64,000 nucleotides of DNA from Rhodophyticola sp017644125 (GTDB lineage Bacteria; Pseudomonadota; Alphaproteobacteria; Rhodobacterales; Rhodobacteraceae), in NCBI RefSeq assembly GCF_042140125.1, contig NZ_CP159473.1; one strand, written 5' to 3'. Position numbers and translations under genes: made by a program. Below the pieces are notes generated by a model, which made no database searches, was not told the DNA's origin, and saw only the letters and a list, made by a program, of their open reading frames with translations. Below, piece by piece: positions 16,676 to 26,148 of the stretch; the stretch's first letter is position 1, and each line of letters begins with the position of its first letter.

Positions 16676-17396
16676 GACCATCACCCAGATAGGCCGCGAC
16701 CACGCCGGGGTCCTTCAGAACCGTTTCCGTCGGACCATGGGCGATGATCTCGCCCGCGTTCATCACCACGCAGCGTGCACAGAGCGCGCGCACCGCATCC
16801 ATGATATGTTCGACCAGCAGAACCGACATGCCCGCGCTTTGCAGACGGCGGACAAGGTCGATGCCGATCTGAAGTTCGGATGGGGTCAGGCCGGCAAGCC
16901 ATTCGTCAAGCAGCAGAAGCGCGGGTTCGGACGCAAGCGCCCGGGCCAGCTCCATGCGCTTCTGGTCGATATAGGTCAGGTTGGCGACGTTCTCGCCACC
17001 GCGACCGCCAAGGCCAACGAAGGCGAGCTTTTCCTCTGCCAGATCGCGGGCGTCCGGCCCCCAATGTTTGAAACGTCCGAAGGCGAGCGAGACAAGAACG
17101 TTTTCAGCCACGGTCAGTGACGGCAGCGGGCGGACAAGCTGGAAGGTGCGGGCAACGCCGTGCCGGGCAATGCGATCGGGGCGCAGGCGGCTGATACGCA
17201 CGCCCCGCAGCGTGATTTCGCCGGCCGTGGGCAGCAGGGCACCGGAGATCATGTTGAGGACCGTCGTCTTGCCCGACCCGTTGGGACCGAGCAGGCCCAC
17301 GACCTCGCCATCTGCCACGTCGAAGCTGACATCCTTGACTGCCACCAAGCCGCCGAAGCGCTTGCGCAAATGGGTGATCTGCAGATGAGAGCTCAT
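16668..17396 (-). CDS. livG: Branched-chain-type ABC transporter ATP-binding protein LivG
   Basis: 242 residues from MSSHLQITHLRKRFGG, starting at 17396. It has Walker A GPNGSGKTTVLN, Walker B LLLLDEWLAGLTP, and the LivG-type C-terminus (HGPTETVLKDPGVVAAYLG). The Q-loop/signature region LTYIDQKRMELARALASEP departs from the classical LSGGQ sequence: the segment before it reads NLTYIDQKRME, so the signature is weakly conserved, as in some LivG proteins. The start overlaps the livM stop by 4 bases. Confidence 0.88.
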   Translation of the reverse strand: MSSHLQITHLRKRFGGLVAVKDVSFDVADGEVVGLLGPNGSGKTTVLNMISGALLPTAGEITLRGVRISRLRPDRIARHGVARTFQLVRPLPSLTVAENVLVSLAFGRFKHWGPDARDLAEEKLAFVGLGGRGGENVANLTYIDQKRMELARALASEPALLLLDEWLAGLTPSELQIGIDLVRRLQSAGMSVLLVEHIMDAVRALCARCVVMNAGEIIAHGPTETVLKDPGVVAAYLGDGHA

Positions 17397-18343
17397 TCCG
17401 CGCCACTCCGTTCCTTGTTCTCGGGCGGCGCCTTGCGTGCCGGGCGACGCAAGCCTTCGATCTTGGCAAGCACCCCCTGCGGCAGGAAGAAGACAATGCC
17501 GATGAAGAAAACTCCAAGAATGATCGAGAAGTAGTTGGGGAAGTTGGCCGAGAGCCATTCGAACAGCAGGAACAGCGGGATCGCGCCAAGTGCCGGCCCC
17601 CACAGCCGGGTGGCGCCGCCAAGAAGCGCCATGATCAGCGTCAGAAAGGAGATCGTCGGATTGAACACGATGGCGGGCTCCACATAGACCCAGCGCGGGG
17701 CCTGGATGGCGCCGACCAATGTAATGATCGTGGCGCTGAGCGCGAAGAGCATGAGCTTGGCGCGGGAGACGTTGATCCCCGCATGGGCCGCCACGACCTC
17801 ATCGTCGCCGACCGCCCGCAGCGCCAGCCCCAGACGGCTTCGGTTGATCCACCAGGACAGAAGCAGCGTGGCCGCGGCAAGCGCGAGAAGCTGCCAGTAG
17901 ATATGAATGCCCTCGAACGGCAGGAAAATGTAGCGGCCAAGCGTGCCGGTGACGTTGACTTCGTACCAGGTGACAAGCTGGCGTATCAGTTCGGCCAGCC
18001 CGAAGGTGAAGATCACGAAATAGATGCCCGCAAGGCGCAGCGTCGACAGCCCCACGATCAATGCGACGGTCAGGCCGATCGCGCAGGCGCAGAGCAGGAC
18101 CAGCGGGTAAGGCAGCGTTTCGGACAGAACCGCGACGGTATAGGCGCCGATGCCGAAAAAGGCGACCGTCGCAAGCGAGACATAGCGGGTGGGCCCGGAG
18201 AACATCGCCCAGGCCGAGGCCAGCACGACATAGCCCGTCATGCCGACCAGCAACCCGATGCCGTAGGCATTCAGGAACAGCGGGGCGATGGCGAGGCCCG
18301 CAAGGGCGGCGGCGGCAAGGATGAAGGCAACGGTCGTGTTCAT
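17393..18343 (-). CDS. livM: Branched-chain-type ABC transporter permease LivM
   Basis: 316 residues with about nine hydrophobic segments. It includes the conserved LivM features YVSLATVAFFGIGAYT and the EAA-like loop LRAVGDDEVVAAHAGINVSRAKLMLFALSA (about 195-225). It forms the membrane channel with LivH. It begins 4 bases after the livH stop and overlaps livG, in the usual order H-M-G-F. Confidence 0.9.
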   Translation of the reverse strand: MNTTVAFILAAAALAGLAIAPLFLNAYGIGLLVGMTGYVVLASAWAMFSGPTRYVSLATVAFFGIGAYTVAVLSETLPYPLVLLCACAIGLTVALIVGLSTLRLAGIYFVIFTFGLAELIRQLVTWYEVNVTGTLGRYIFLPFEGIHIYWQLLALAAATLLLSWWINRSRLGLALRAVGDDEVVAAHAGINVSRAKLMLFALSATIITLVGAIQAPRWVYVEPAIVFNPTISFLTLIMALLGGATRLWGPALGAIPLFLLFEWLSANFPNYFSIILGVFFIGIVFFLPQGVLAKIEGLRRPARKAPPENKERSGAE

Positions 18344-18347
18344 GCGC

Positions 18348-19218
18348 TTACCCCGCCTGTCCGAAAAAGCCGGTGGGACGCAGGATCAGCAGCAGAAGGA
18401 AGATCGCATAGGTTGCTGCAAGGGTCAGCCCGGGATCGATGTAAGCGGCCACAAAGGTCTCCACGAGGCCGAGCAGAAGCCCGCCGATCAGCGCGCCGGT
18501 CAGGCTCCCCTTCCCGCCAAGGATCACCACGATGAGCGCTTTCATGGTGAAGATGACGCCGATGGTGGCGGTGAAGGTCTGGTACATCGAGACGACGACG
18601 CCCGCGGTGGCGGCGAGAGCGCCGCCCAGTGCGAAGGCGGTTCGCGCCGCACGATTGATGTCGATGCCCACAAGCGGGGCATTCTCCGGCGCGATGGAGA
18701 CGGCGCGCAGTGTCATGCCCCACCTCGTGCGGCTCAGCACGAAGATCAGCGTGATACCGAAGACGAGCGCCAGAAGAAGCGCCAGAAGACGGTTCGCGGC
18801 GACGATCGTGCCGAAGAGATCGACCGGCGTGTTGAGAAAGGCGTAGCCGGTATAGTTGCCTCCGAAAGCCACCAGAAGAACACCCTGGATCACGAAGAGC
18901 AGGCCGAAGGTGACAAGGATGGAGTTCGACCTCCAGTGCGCCCGCATTGGGCGCGCGGGCGACCAACGGGCGCATGATGATCCGGTATACCGCGTCGCTC
19001 AGCACATAGCCGACCGGCACGACGATCATCAGCGCCAGTATCGGGCTCAGCCCGAAAACCGAAAACAGAACGAAGCTGGCGAAACACGCGGCGATGATCG
19101 TGTCGCCATGGGCCAGGTTCATGATCCGCGAGATGCCGAACTGGATCGTCAGGCCCATCGCGACCAGCGCGTAGGTGCCTCCGGCGACGAGCCCGGTGAT
19201 AAGTGTGTCGATCAGCAT
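18348..19218 (-). pseudogene. livH: Branched-chain-type ABC transporter permease LivH, frameshifted
   Basis: The first 90 or so codons from 19218 encode a normal LivH start (TYALVAMGLTIQFGISRIMNLAHGD) up to RPLVARAPNAGAL. The rest of LivH (SNSILVTFGLLFVIQG to RPTGFFGQAG, ending at 18348) continues in another frame. One extra base in the ACCTCC stretch near 18930 explains the break: removing it restores ALESNSILVTFG. Everything else in the operon looks intact, so this may be a sequencing error or a recent inactivation. If real, the ABC importer lacks one channel subunit. Confidence 0.85.
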
Positions 19219-19272
19219 CGGTGGTCTCTCACGGCAAGCCGGGGTGACGTGTCAGCCCCGGAAGAAGCGGCA

Positions 19273-19307
19273 TCGGGCCCGCGCGTGACGATCGCGTGCG
19301 GGCCCGA
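19273..19307. promoter_or_regulatory. Intercistronic stem-loop between binding protein and livH
   Basis: TCGGGCCCGC (19273-19282) and GCGGGCCCGA (19298-19307) are perfect complements around a 15-base loop. It lies just after the stop of the binding-protein gene and before livH, with no T run. It probably protects the 3' end of the binding-protein message or attenuates transcription into the permease genes. Confidence 0.65.
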
Positions 19308-19319
19308 CCTGCGGAAGTC

Positions 19320-20555
19320 TCAGTTCCAGCCCGGCTTCGGAAGTTGCGGCGCGCTGGCCCCTTCGCGGTCTGTGGGCGCGACGCCGACAAAGGTACCGCC
19401 CTGCCATTGTCCGACCCACCACAGGTCGCGAAGCTGGTTGTTTTCCAGCGTGATCGTGCCCGCCGCCGTCTCGAACGTGCCAGTCGCCAGTTCCTGCGTC
19501 ACGGCCTCCCGATCCAGCCCAACCCGTTCGATGGCCTGTTGCAGCATCTGCAAGCTGGAATAGGTGATGACGCTGGCCCAGTAATCGGCGGGCGCGCCGA
19601 TGACCTCTTGATGGCGTTCGCGATAGGCCGCGTTCAGCGGGTTGTTGGGGTCGATGCCGCCAAGGCTCATCACGCCCTCCACATTTTCCGCGTTCATATT
19701 CTGAAACACCGGGAACCCCGCGCCGACACCCAGATAGAAGAGCGGCGGGCTGTAATCGACGACCTGCGCCTGCTGCATCAGCGCGAATGTGTGCGGCGGA
19801 TAGGAGAAGGCGACGAAGCTGTCGGCCGTTGTGGCCCGGGCCTCGTTGAGGATGGTGGAGAAGTCGGAGGTTCCGACGGGGAAGACCTCGTCGTAGACAA
19901 GCTCGAATCCGGCCTCGGTCAGAGCGGGCCGCGCGGCATTCACGAGATCGATCCCGAACCCGTCAGCGACCGAAATCATGGCGACCTGATTGTTGATCGC
20001 ACCGGCATCGCGCGCCTCGGCCATCACCGCGGCCAGGGCAGTCGAATAGTCGGCGCCACCGCCCAGCAGCCAGAAGCTCGACGGCCAACGCTCGACGAAT
20101 TCCGGCGCGCGGTCGGTCACCGCGGTCACGGCGATCTGAGGATAGCCGGCGCGCGCCATCAGCGGGGCGATGGCCAGGTTGAAGCCCGTGCCCCAAGGCG
20201 GAAGGATGAAATCGACCTCGTCCTGGGTGGCCAGACGCTCCACCGCGCGCACGGCTTCTTCCGACGAGGACCGGTCGTCATATTCGATCACCTCGATGGG
20301 CAGACGGCTTCCATCGGGCAGAAGCAGGCCGCCCGCGGCATTCACGTCTTCGACCCACAGGCGATAGTTCGGAATCGTGGTGATCCCCGCGCCGCCGGCA
20401 TTTGCCCCGGACAAGGAAACGGCATATCCGATTCGGACCGACGTGCGGTCATCCTGCGCGACCGCGCCCTCCGACATCGCGGACAAGAAAAGCGCGGCAG
20501 CGCCAAACGCAGATACGGAGCGCAAGAAAGCGCGCCTCAGAACAGTCTGTGACAT
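19320..20555 (-). CDS. Periplasmic amino-acid/amide-type ABC solute-binding protein (LivK-like)
   Basis: 411 residues. The N-terminus (LRRAFLRSVSAFGAAALFLSAM, cleavage near AVA-QDD) is a signal peptide with an RRAFLRS stretch close to a twin-arginine motif. The mature start VRIGYAVSLSGANAGGAGITTIPNYRLWVEDVNAAGG is typical of type I periplasmic binding proteins of the Leu/Ile/Val and amide families. First gene of the operon; it defines what the LivHMGF importer takes up. The ligand is not readable; the terminal aldehyde dehydrogenase hints at something other than a plain branched-chain amino acid. Confidence 0.88.
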   Translation of the reverse strand: MSQTVLRRAFLRSVSAFGAAALFLSAMSEGAVAQDDRTSVRIGYAVSLSGANAGGAGITTIPNYRLWVEDVNAAGGLLLPDGSRLPIEVIEYDDRSSSEEAVRAVERLATQDEVDFILPPWGTGFNLAIAPLMARAGYPQIAVTAVTDRAPEFVERWPSSFWLLGGGADYSTALAAVMAEARDAGAINNQVAMISVADGFGIDLVNAARPALTEAGFELVYDEVFPVGTSDFSTILNEARATTADSFVAFSYPPHTFALMQQAQVVDYSPPLFYLGVGAGFPVFQNMNAENVEGVMSLGGIDPNNPLNAAYRERHQEVIGAPADYWASVITYSSLQMLQQAIERVGLDREAVTQELATGTFETAAGTITLENNQLRDLWWVGQWQGGTFVGVAPTDREGASAPQLPKPGWN

Positions 20556-20810
20556 TGGTTCCTCCCTATATTTGCGACCCGCTTTGCGCGGTGTTTTTCC
20601 GGGCTGCCCAGAGCGGGCGGCACGGTATGGTTAAAATCATAGCTTGCAGGAGTTGGGCCGATAATAGACGATTTGAGTATTAAATTGCACTTTTGAGGTG
20701 TTCCGGGGAAGCGAAGATCGGCGAGGTTCCGACGATTTCAGGCGGACCGTATCCGCAGCGCGCTGACAGCGACGGAGTTCGCCCTGCGCGGGCGGCGGTG
20801 CGGCCTGTTC

Positions 20811-21581
20811 GTGCTGGATGCAGGGTCGGTTCGGCTGATCGAGGGCGCGCGGGAAACAAAGGTGGACGCGCCATGCCTCGTCTGGCTGCCGGCGGGCAGC
20901 ACGGCGCGGCTGAAGCTCTCGGCCGGGACGCCGGGGTTTTCACTGCGCCTTACGGAGACGGTGATCGGCCGCGCGATGCCGGCGGGAGGCCTGTCCGGCC
21001 ATATCCGCTCCACCATCGGAGGGAGAGTTCTGGCCTTCAACACGGCCGGGTCGCGTAGCTTCGACCGGCTGCGGAGTCTCTTCGACGAGATCGAAGCAGA
21101 ACTCTCCGGCGCGCCACCGGGGTCGGACATGGCCGTTCAGACACTGGTGTCGCTGGCGCTGATCCATATCTGGCGGGCGGCGGCCCCCAAGATCGAACGA
21201 TCGGTGGCCTTGCCAAGCCGGATCGTGCAGGACTTTCTGGGACTCGTGGAGCTTCACCTCACCCAGCACTGGACGGTCGGCCAGTATGCGGAAGCGCTCG
21301 GCATTTCGCGCGATCGCCTGAATACCGTCGTCCGCCGGGCCATCGGGCGCAGCCCGCATTCCCACATCCAGGCGCGCCTGATGGACGAGACGAAGACGCT
21401 GCTTCTGCAATCCGACCTGCCGATGGCACAGATTGCCTACAGGCTGGGGTTCAACGATGCGGCCTATTTCAATCGTTTCTTCCAGCGGCATGAGGAGGTG
21501 CCGCCCGGAAAGTATCGCAGGCTGCAAAGGCCCGCGGGCGGTGACGATGACAGGCGCGCGTCATATGCCGCGTGGCCTTAG
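20811..21581 (+). CDS. AraC-family transcriptional regulator
   Basis: About 256 residues from the GTG at 20811. The C-terminus carries the two AraC helix-turn-helix motifs: WTVGQYAEALGISRDRLNTVVRRAIG and MAQIAYRLGFNDAAYFNRFFQRHEEVPPGKYR. The N-terminal half is a cupin-like effector domain with little identity to show its ligand. The same frame is open back to 20697 without an ATG, and the extra residues (TATEFALRGRRCGLFVLD) look protein-like, so the real start may be an upstream non-ATG codon. Divergent from the ABC operon, whose regulator it probably is. Confidence 0.8.
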   Translation: MLDAGSVRLIEGARETKVDAPCLVWLPAGSTARLKLSAGTPGFSLRLTETVIGRAMPAGGLSGHIRSTIGGRVLAFNTAGSRSFDRLRSLFDEIEAELSGAPPGSDMAVQTLVSLALIHIWRAAAPKIERSVALPSRIVQDFLGLVELHLTQHWTVGQYAEALGISRDRLNTVVRRAIGRSPHSHIQARLMDETKTLLLQSDLPMAQIAYRLGFNDAAYFNRFFQRHEEVPPGKYRRLQRPAGGDDDRRASYAAWP

Positions 21582-21604
21582 GCTGCGTTGCGACGTGCCC
21601 CTCA

Positions 21605-22357
21605 TTAGCCGCCTTGATCCTGGATCTCGTGCGCCGCGCGCCTCAATCGCTCGATCGCGCGCGCCACGAACTGATCGTCAAACCGGCTCAGCAAACCGAA
21701 AAGAGAGAGCGTGAGGATGATCTCACCCGTTTTGCCTTTCACGGGAATCGAGACCGCGCCCAGATCCACCTCGTTTTCACCCTTGTTGATCGCAAACCCC
21801 TGGCTGCGGATCTGGTCAAGCTCCCGCTCAAGCACATCCAGATCCTGTATCGTCCGATCGGTCAAGGCGACCAGCCGATACGCGCCGAGGCGTGCCAGAC
21901 GCTCCTTCCGGGTCAGCGACGAAAGCCATAGCTTCCCCTGCGCCGTCGAGTGGAGCGGCAAGATGGTGCCGACCTTGATGGCGATGTTGAACGGGCGGTT
22001 CGGCGTGGCCACGGCCATGCAAACCGGGCCGCCGCGGGACAGGCGACTTGCCATGACGGACTCGTTCAACTCCTGGCTGGCGCTTTCGATAACCGGCTTG
22101 ACGACATTCGACAGCGGGTTCGTAAGCTGCTCCAGGCTGCCCAGTTCGGCGGCGCGTGGCCCCAGACAATAGCTGCCCCGTTTGTAGCTCGCCAAAGCCC
22201 CGACCATCACGAGGGTCGACAGGAACCGGTGCGCAGTGGCCGGGTTCATTCCCAGCTCATGAACGACGATCTGGGAGGTGATCTCGGGCCGGTCGGCACG
22301 AACGAGGCTCAGGATTTCGAAACTCTTGAGAACCGATTTATTGGGTTTTGTCGGCAC
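21605..22357 (-). CDS. IclR-family transcriptional regulator
   Basis: 250 residues. An N-terminal winged helix (NKSVLKSFEILSLV to MNPATAHRFLSTLVMVGAL, about 6-60) is followed by the IclR effector domain (about 80-245) with LPLHSTAQGKLWLSS and NEVDLGAVSIPVKGKTGEIILTLSL. It is convergent with the AraC gene and divergent from the thiamine-diphosphate enzyme/TRAP operon. A perfect palindrome at 22465-22481 lies between, so it most likely controls that operon and itself. Confidence 0.88.
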   Translation of the reverse strand: MPTKPNKSVLKSFEILSLVRADRPEITSQIVVHELGMNPATAHRFLSTLVMVGALASYKRGSYCLGPRAAELGSLEQLTNPLSNVVKPVIESASQELNESVMASRLSRGGPVCMAVATPNRPFNIAIKVGTILPLHSTAQGKLWLSSLTRKERLARLGAYRLVALTDRTIQDLDVLERELDQIRSQGFAINKGENEVDLGAVSIPVKGKTGEIILTLSLFGLLSRFDDQFVARAIERLRRAAHEIQDQGG

Positions 22358-22737
22358 GTCTGATCCTTGATCCTCGGGTCGATGTCAGGCCAACGGCGGG
22401 ACCGCCTTGAAGGCAGCCGTCCGCTCACAAAGACATATCACATGCAGGCTCCATGGAAAGCAATATCTCACTATGTGAGATTAAATTCTCAGAATCCCGA
22501 TTGACCGGCCTATTTTGAAGCATATGGTGAAGCATCGAAGTCAAAGAGTGAGATAGGGGGCAGTCGCGGCATGAAGGTGTCACAGGTCATCGACAACGCC
22601 AGCGTGAGACCCGCGGGCCGCGCCGGATGCCGCCCGCATCGCCGGACCTGCGCCATGCCCATCGTCGCCCAAACCGCAACCGGCACAGTCACCGGCCCAG
22701 CCCGGTCGGTTCCCATACTGCGCGGGCGGAGGGCGGC
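22358..22737. promoter_or_regulatory. Divergent IclR/TPP-operon promoter region with operator at 22465-22481
   Basis: No gene is supported here. ATCTCAC-TAT-GTGAGAT at 22465-22481 is a perfect inverted repeat with 7-base arms. A further half-site GTGAGAT occurs at 22548-22554. Both are placed between the divergent IclR gene and the thiamine-diphosphate enzyme gene, as expected for an IclR operator. The rest of the interval shows no other structure. Confidence 0.5.
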
Positions 22738-24486
22738 ATGACGCGCAAAACCGCTATCGATATCGCGCCGGTGGCCGAGCGGACCGAGGTCGCCGCGGGC
22801 GGCGCCCTCTTCAGCAAGCTCAAGACGCTCGGTATCGATTATGTTTTCGCGAATTCCGGCACCGACTTCCCGCCGATCATCGAAGGCCTGATCGACGCGA
22901 CCCGGAAGGGTATCGACCTGCCCACGCCGGTCACCTGCCCCCATGAGCATGCCGCCCTTGGCATGGCGCATGGCTACTACCTTGTGTCGGGGCAGATGCA
23001 GGCGGTTCTCCTTCACACCAATGTCGGTCTCTCGAACGGGGCGACCGGGGCGATCAACGCCGCCTGCGATCAGATCCCCGTTCTCATTATGTCAGGCCGG
23101 ACGCCCGTCATGGAGAAGGACCGGTTTGGCGCCCGCACCGTGCCCATCGGTTGGGGGCAGGAAATGTATGACCAGACCGCGCTGGTGCGGGAAGTGTCGA
23201 AATGGGAATATGAGTTGCGGTTCCCCGAGCAACTCCCCGAGCTTCTTGACCGGGCCGCCGCCATCGCCAACTCGACACCCAGGGGACCCGTCTATCTCAG
23301 CCTTCCGCGGGAAGTGCTGTGCGAGCCGATCCCGACCGAGCAGGCCGGCGCTCCGGCGAGGATGCAACCAGCCGACGTGGCGCCGAACCGGGCTGCGCTG
23401 ACCCAGGCGGCACAACTCTTGCGGGCGGCTGAGCATCCGCTGATCATCAGCCAGCGCGGCGTCGGCTCGGACGCGGCATTTGAGGCCTTTGCCGGCTTCG
23501 TCGACGATTGGGCGTTTCCGGTCTGCCAGTACTGGGCGAACCAGCTTTCGCTCTCCAACCGGCATCCGATGAGCATCGGGCCGGATCCGGCCGATCTGCT
23601 GGCCGAGGCGGATGTCGTCCTCGTGATCAATGCGTTGGCGCCTTGGTGGCCGGACGGCACGACCCTGCGTGATGACGCCACGGTGATCCAGCTGGGGCCG
23701 GATCCATTGTTTTCCCGCACACCCGTTCGCAACTTTCCCGCCGATATCTGCCTTGCGGGGGAAACGTCGGACGCGCTGATCGCACTGATCGAGGAAATCG
23801 GCACCCCGCCCGCCGGGTCGGAGGCAATCTCCCGCCGGCATCGCCATATGTCCGCGCGGTCCGAGGCGCGCCGCGCGGCCGCACTTGAACATGCAACATC
23901 TGGCTCCGGCGGGCCCATGACGAAAGAGTGGGTCAGCCATTGCCTTGGCCAGGCGATCAAGGGCCGCAAGGCGACGGTGTTTCACGAACTGGGCGCCCCC
24001 ATGGAACCGCTCGATCTGGAGCATCACAACAGCTATTTTCAGGAGCCTTACTCCGGCGGGCTAGGCTGGGGCTTTCCGGCGGCGCTTGGCGCGCAACTCG
24101 CCGATCCAGACCGGCTCGTTTTCGCGACCATGGGCGATGGCAGCTACATGTTCGCCAATCCCACCGTCTGCCACCAGATCGCGGAGGCCTTGGCCCTTCC
24201 GGTCATCACGCTGGTGCTGAACAACGAAGAGTGGGCCGCCGTCCGGCACTCCGCCGAGGGGCTCTACAAGGATGGGCTGGCGCCGAAGGCGAATGAAGTC
24301 CCGCTCACATCTCTCCGGCCCAGCCCGGATTTCACGAAAACGGCCGAGGCCAGCCGTGCCTATACCGAAACGGTCCTGATCGGCGATGCGCTGCCCGCAG
24401 CGCTGGAACGCGCGATCGACGTCGCGACACGGGACAGGCGGCAAGTCCTGCTGAACATCGCCATCCAGCGGACCGGTGCGGCCTGA
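22738..24486 (+). CDS. Thiamine-diphosphate-dependent enzyme, acetolactate synthase/decarboxylase-like
   Basis: 582 residues from the ATG at 22738, with GGAGGGC upstream. It has the catalytic Glu70 (PHEHAALGMAHGY) and the diphosphate/Mg motif GDG at about 466-468 followed by the conserved NN near 495. The central domain (about 195-350) is of the dihydroxyacetone-like type. It is longer than simple decarboxylases and resembles uncharacterised acetolactate-synthase-like proteins. It is co-transcribed with a DctPQM importer, so it probably decarboxylates or ligates an imported 2-oxo acid. The substrate is unknown. Confidence 0.85.
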   Translation: MTRKTAIDIAPVAERTEVAAGGALFSKLKTLGIDYVFANSGTDFPPIIEGLIDATRKGIDLPTPVTCPHEHAALGMAHGYYLVSGQMQAVLLHTNVGLSNGATGAINAACDQIPVLIMSGRTPVMEKDRFGARTVPIGWGQEMYDQTALVREVSKWEYELRFPEQLPELLDRAAAIANSTPRGPVYLSLPREVLCEPIPTEQAGAPARMQPADVAPNRAALTQAAQLLRAAEHPLIISQRGVGSDAAFEAFAGFVDDWAFPVCQYWANQLSLSNRHPMSIGPDPADLLAEADVVLVINALAPWWPDGTTLRDDATVIQLGPDPLFSRTPVRNFPADICLAGETSDALIALIEEIGTPPAGSEAISRRHRHMSARSEARRAAALEHATSGSGGPMTKEWVSHCLGQAIKGRKATVFHELGAPMEPLDLEHHNSYFQEPYSGGLGWGFPAALGAQLADPDRLVFATMGDGSYMFANPTVCHQIAEALALPVITLVLNNEEWAAVRHSAEGLYKDGLAPKANEVPLTSLRPSPDFTKTAEASRAYTETVLIGDALPAALERAIDVATRDRRQVLLNIAIQRTGAA

Positions 24487-24588
24487 TCGGAGCAAAGGAA
24501 CGACAAACCAACCGCAAACTCTCACCAAACAGAAAAAGAAGACGTGCGGTGCCGACGACACGGAAACTCACCAAGGGAGGAAACCACG

Positions 24589-25608
24589 ATGATGACCACA
24601 CAGAGAATAGCAGCAGGCGGGGCGGTCGCGCTTGCAATTGCCGCAGCACCCGCCGGTGCGACGGAACTCCGTTTCGCAAACTGGCTCCCCGCCCAGCACG
24701 TTCTGAACACAACGGTGTTTCCCGCATGGATCGACTCGCTCGTCGAAGCCTCGGGCGGCGAAATCGAGGTCGCGGTCTTCCCCGCGCGCCAGCTTGGCGC
24801 GGCGGGCGACCATTACGACCTGGCGGCCAACGGCATCGCCGACATAGCCTTCATCAACACCGGCTATCAGCCCGGCCGTTTCCCGATGGTCGGCGTGGCC
24901 GAACTGCCCTTTCTCATCGACGACCCCGTGACCGCGGAAACCGAGGCCTTCGACGGCTGGTATCGCGAATATGCGGAAGAGGAGATGGCGGAGGTCAAGT
25001 TTTGCCTGACCTTCAATGGCGGTCTCTACGCGCTGCATTCCGTCGAACCGGTCGTGAGCATCGAAGACATCGACGGGATGCGCATTCGCCTGCCGAACCG
25101 CACGCTTGCGAACTACTTCGGCGCGATGGGCGCGACCAATATTCAGATTTCTGCGCCCGAGTCCCGCGAGGCGCTGGAGCGTGGCGTGGCCGATGCGATC
25201 CTGTTTCCGTGGGCTAGCCTTTTCCCGTTCGGAATCAACGATGTCGTTCAGAACCACCTCGATATCGACATGGCCTTCAACAACTTTGCCTTCGTGATGA
25301 ACCAGGCGACCTATGACGGCCTTTCGGATCGGGCGAAGGCCGCGGTGGACAGCCATTGCACGAGCGAATGGGCGGCGCGTATCTCCTCGGGCTGGCTCGC
25401 CGTGGAAGCAGATGGCCGGCAGCGCCTCATAGACGACGGCCACACCATCAACGTGCCGAGTGCCGAGCAGCTTCAGGCCTTCCAGGATGCGGTTGAACCG
25501 GTACGCAACGAGTGGCTCGCGGCAGCCGACGACGCCGGCTACGATGGCCAGGCCGCCTATGACGTCCTGATCGAGGCCTTTGCCCAGACGCCCGCGGACG
25601 GGAACTGA
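24589..25608 (+). CDS. dctP: TRAP transporter solute-binding protein, DctP family
   Basis: 339 residues. A signal peptide (MMTTQRIAAGGAVALAIAAA, cleavage near AGA-TEL) precedes a DctP domain. The conserved ligand-carboxylate region is DGMRIRLPNRTLANYFGAMGATN, whose Arg normally binds the solute carboxylate. The start at 24589 has AAGGGAGG upstream; ATGATG allows a start three bases later. It follows the TPP enzyme by about 100 bases and is followed within 4 bases by dctQ. Confidence 0.9.
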   Translation: MMTTQRIAAGGAVALAIAAAPAGATELRFANWLPAQHVLNTTVFPAWIDSLVEASGGEIEVAVFPARQLGAAGDHYDLAANGIADIAFINTGYQPGRFPMVGVAELPFLIDDPVTAETEAFDGWYREYAEEEMAEVKFCLTFNGGLYALHSVEPVVSIEDIDGMRIRLPNRTLANYFGAMGATNIQISAPESREALERGVADAILFPWASLFPFGINDVVQNHLDIDMAFNNFAFVMNQATYDGLSDRAKAAVDSHCTSEWAARISSGWLAVEADGRQRLIDDGHTINVPSAEQLQAFQDAVEPVRNEWLAAADDAGYDGQAAYDVLIEAFAQTPADGN

Positions 25609-25612
25609 AGCA

Positions 25613-26122
25613 ATGTCCCGCGCCTTTCAGCGCATTGTCGCCGCGGTGGAAAACATCGCGGCGGCAGCCCTTCTTGTGGTGACGGTGCTGTCGTTTTCGG
25701 CCGTCGTTGCCCGGTACGTCTTCAACACCGGGATTCCCGATGCATTCGACGGCGCGCGCTACCTTCTTGGCGTCGTGATCTTCTGGGGCCTCGCAAGCGC
25801 GTGCTATCGGGGCGATCACATCACTATGGATGCCGTATGGGCGCTCTCGCCCAGGCGCCTGCGATGGGTGATCGACGTACTCTCCAACGCGATTGTCACC
25901 CTCGGGCTCGCCTTTCTTTTGTGGAAGTTCACCGAGAAGGTGATCGACACTTGGACCGCAAATCACGGCACGATCGACCTCGACCTGCCCGTGGCCGGTT
26001 TCTACGCCTTCGCGTGGTTCGGTCTGGTGGCCGCGCAGGTGTTCGGCGTTATCCGGCTGGTGCGGATCCTTCGCGGACGCGGTGACACTCCCTCCGAAAT
26101 CCCGGTGCAGACGGCCGACTGA
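25613..26122 (+). CDS. dctQ: TRAP transporter small permease, DctQ family
   Basis: 169 residues with four hydrophobic segments (about 18-40, 50-70, 90-112, 132-155). The DctQ pattern VVARYVFNTGIPDAFDGARYLLGVVIFWGLA is followed by CYRGDHITMD, close to the usual xRxxxHIxVD. It partners DctM in the membrane. It begins four bases after the dctP stop. Confidence 0.9.
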   Translation: MSRAFQRIVAAVENIAAAALLVVTVLSFSAVVARYVFNTGIPDAFDGARYLLGVVIFWGLASACYRGDHITMDAVWALSPRRLRWVIDVLSNAIVTLGLAFLLWKFTEKVIDTWTANHGTIDLDLPVAGFYAFAWFGLVAAQVFGVIRLVRILRGRGDTPSEIPVQTAD

Positions 26123-26148
26123 CCCGACATTCCAAATGGACCCCAGAC

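Noticed and set aside
20693..21058. Alternative frame starting before the AraC gene
   Set aside because: Its translation has no relation to AraC and it runs antiparallel in phase to the clear AraC frame; it is probably a shadow. The AraC upstream frame is the better candidate for an N-terminal extension.
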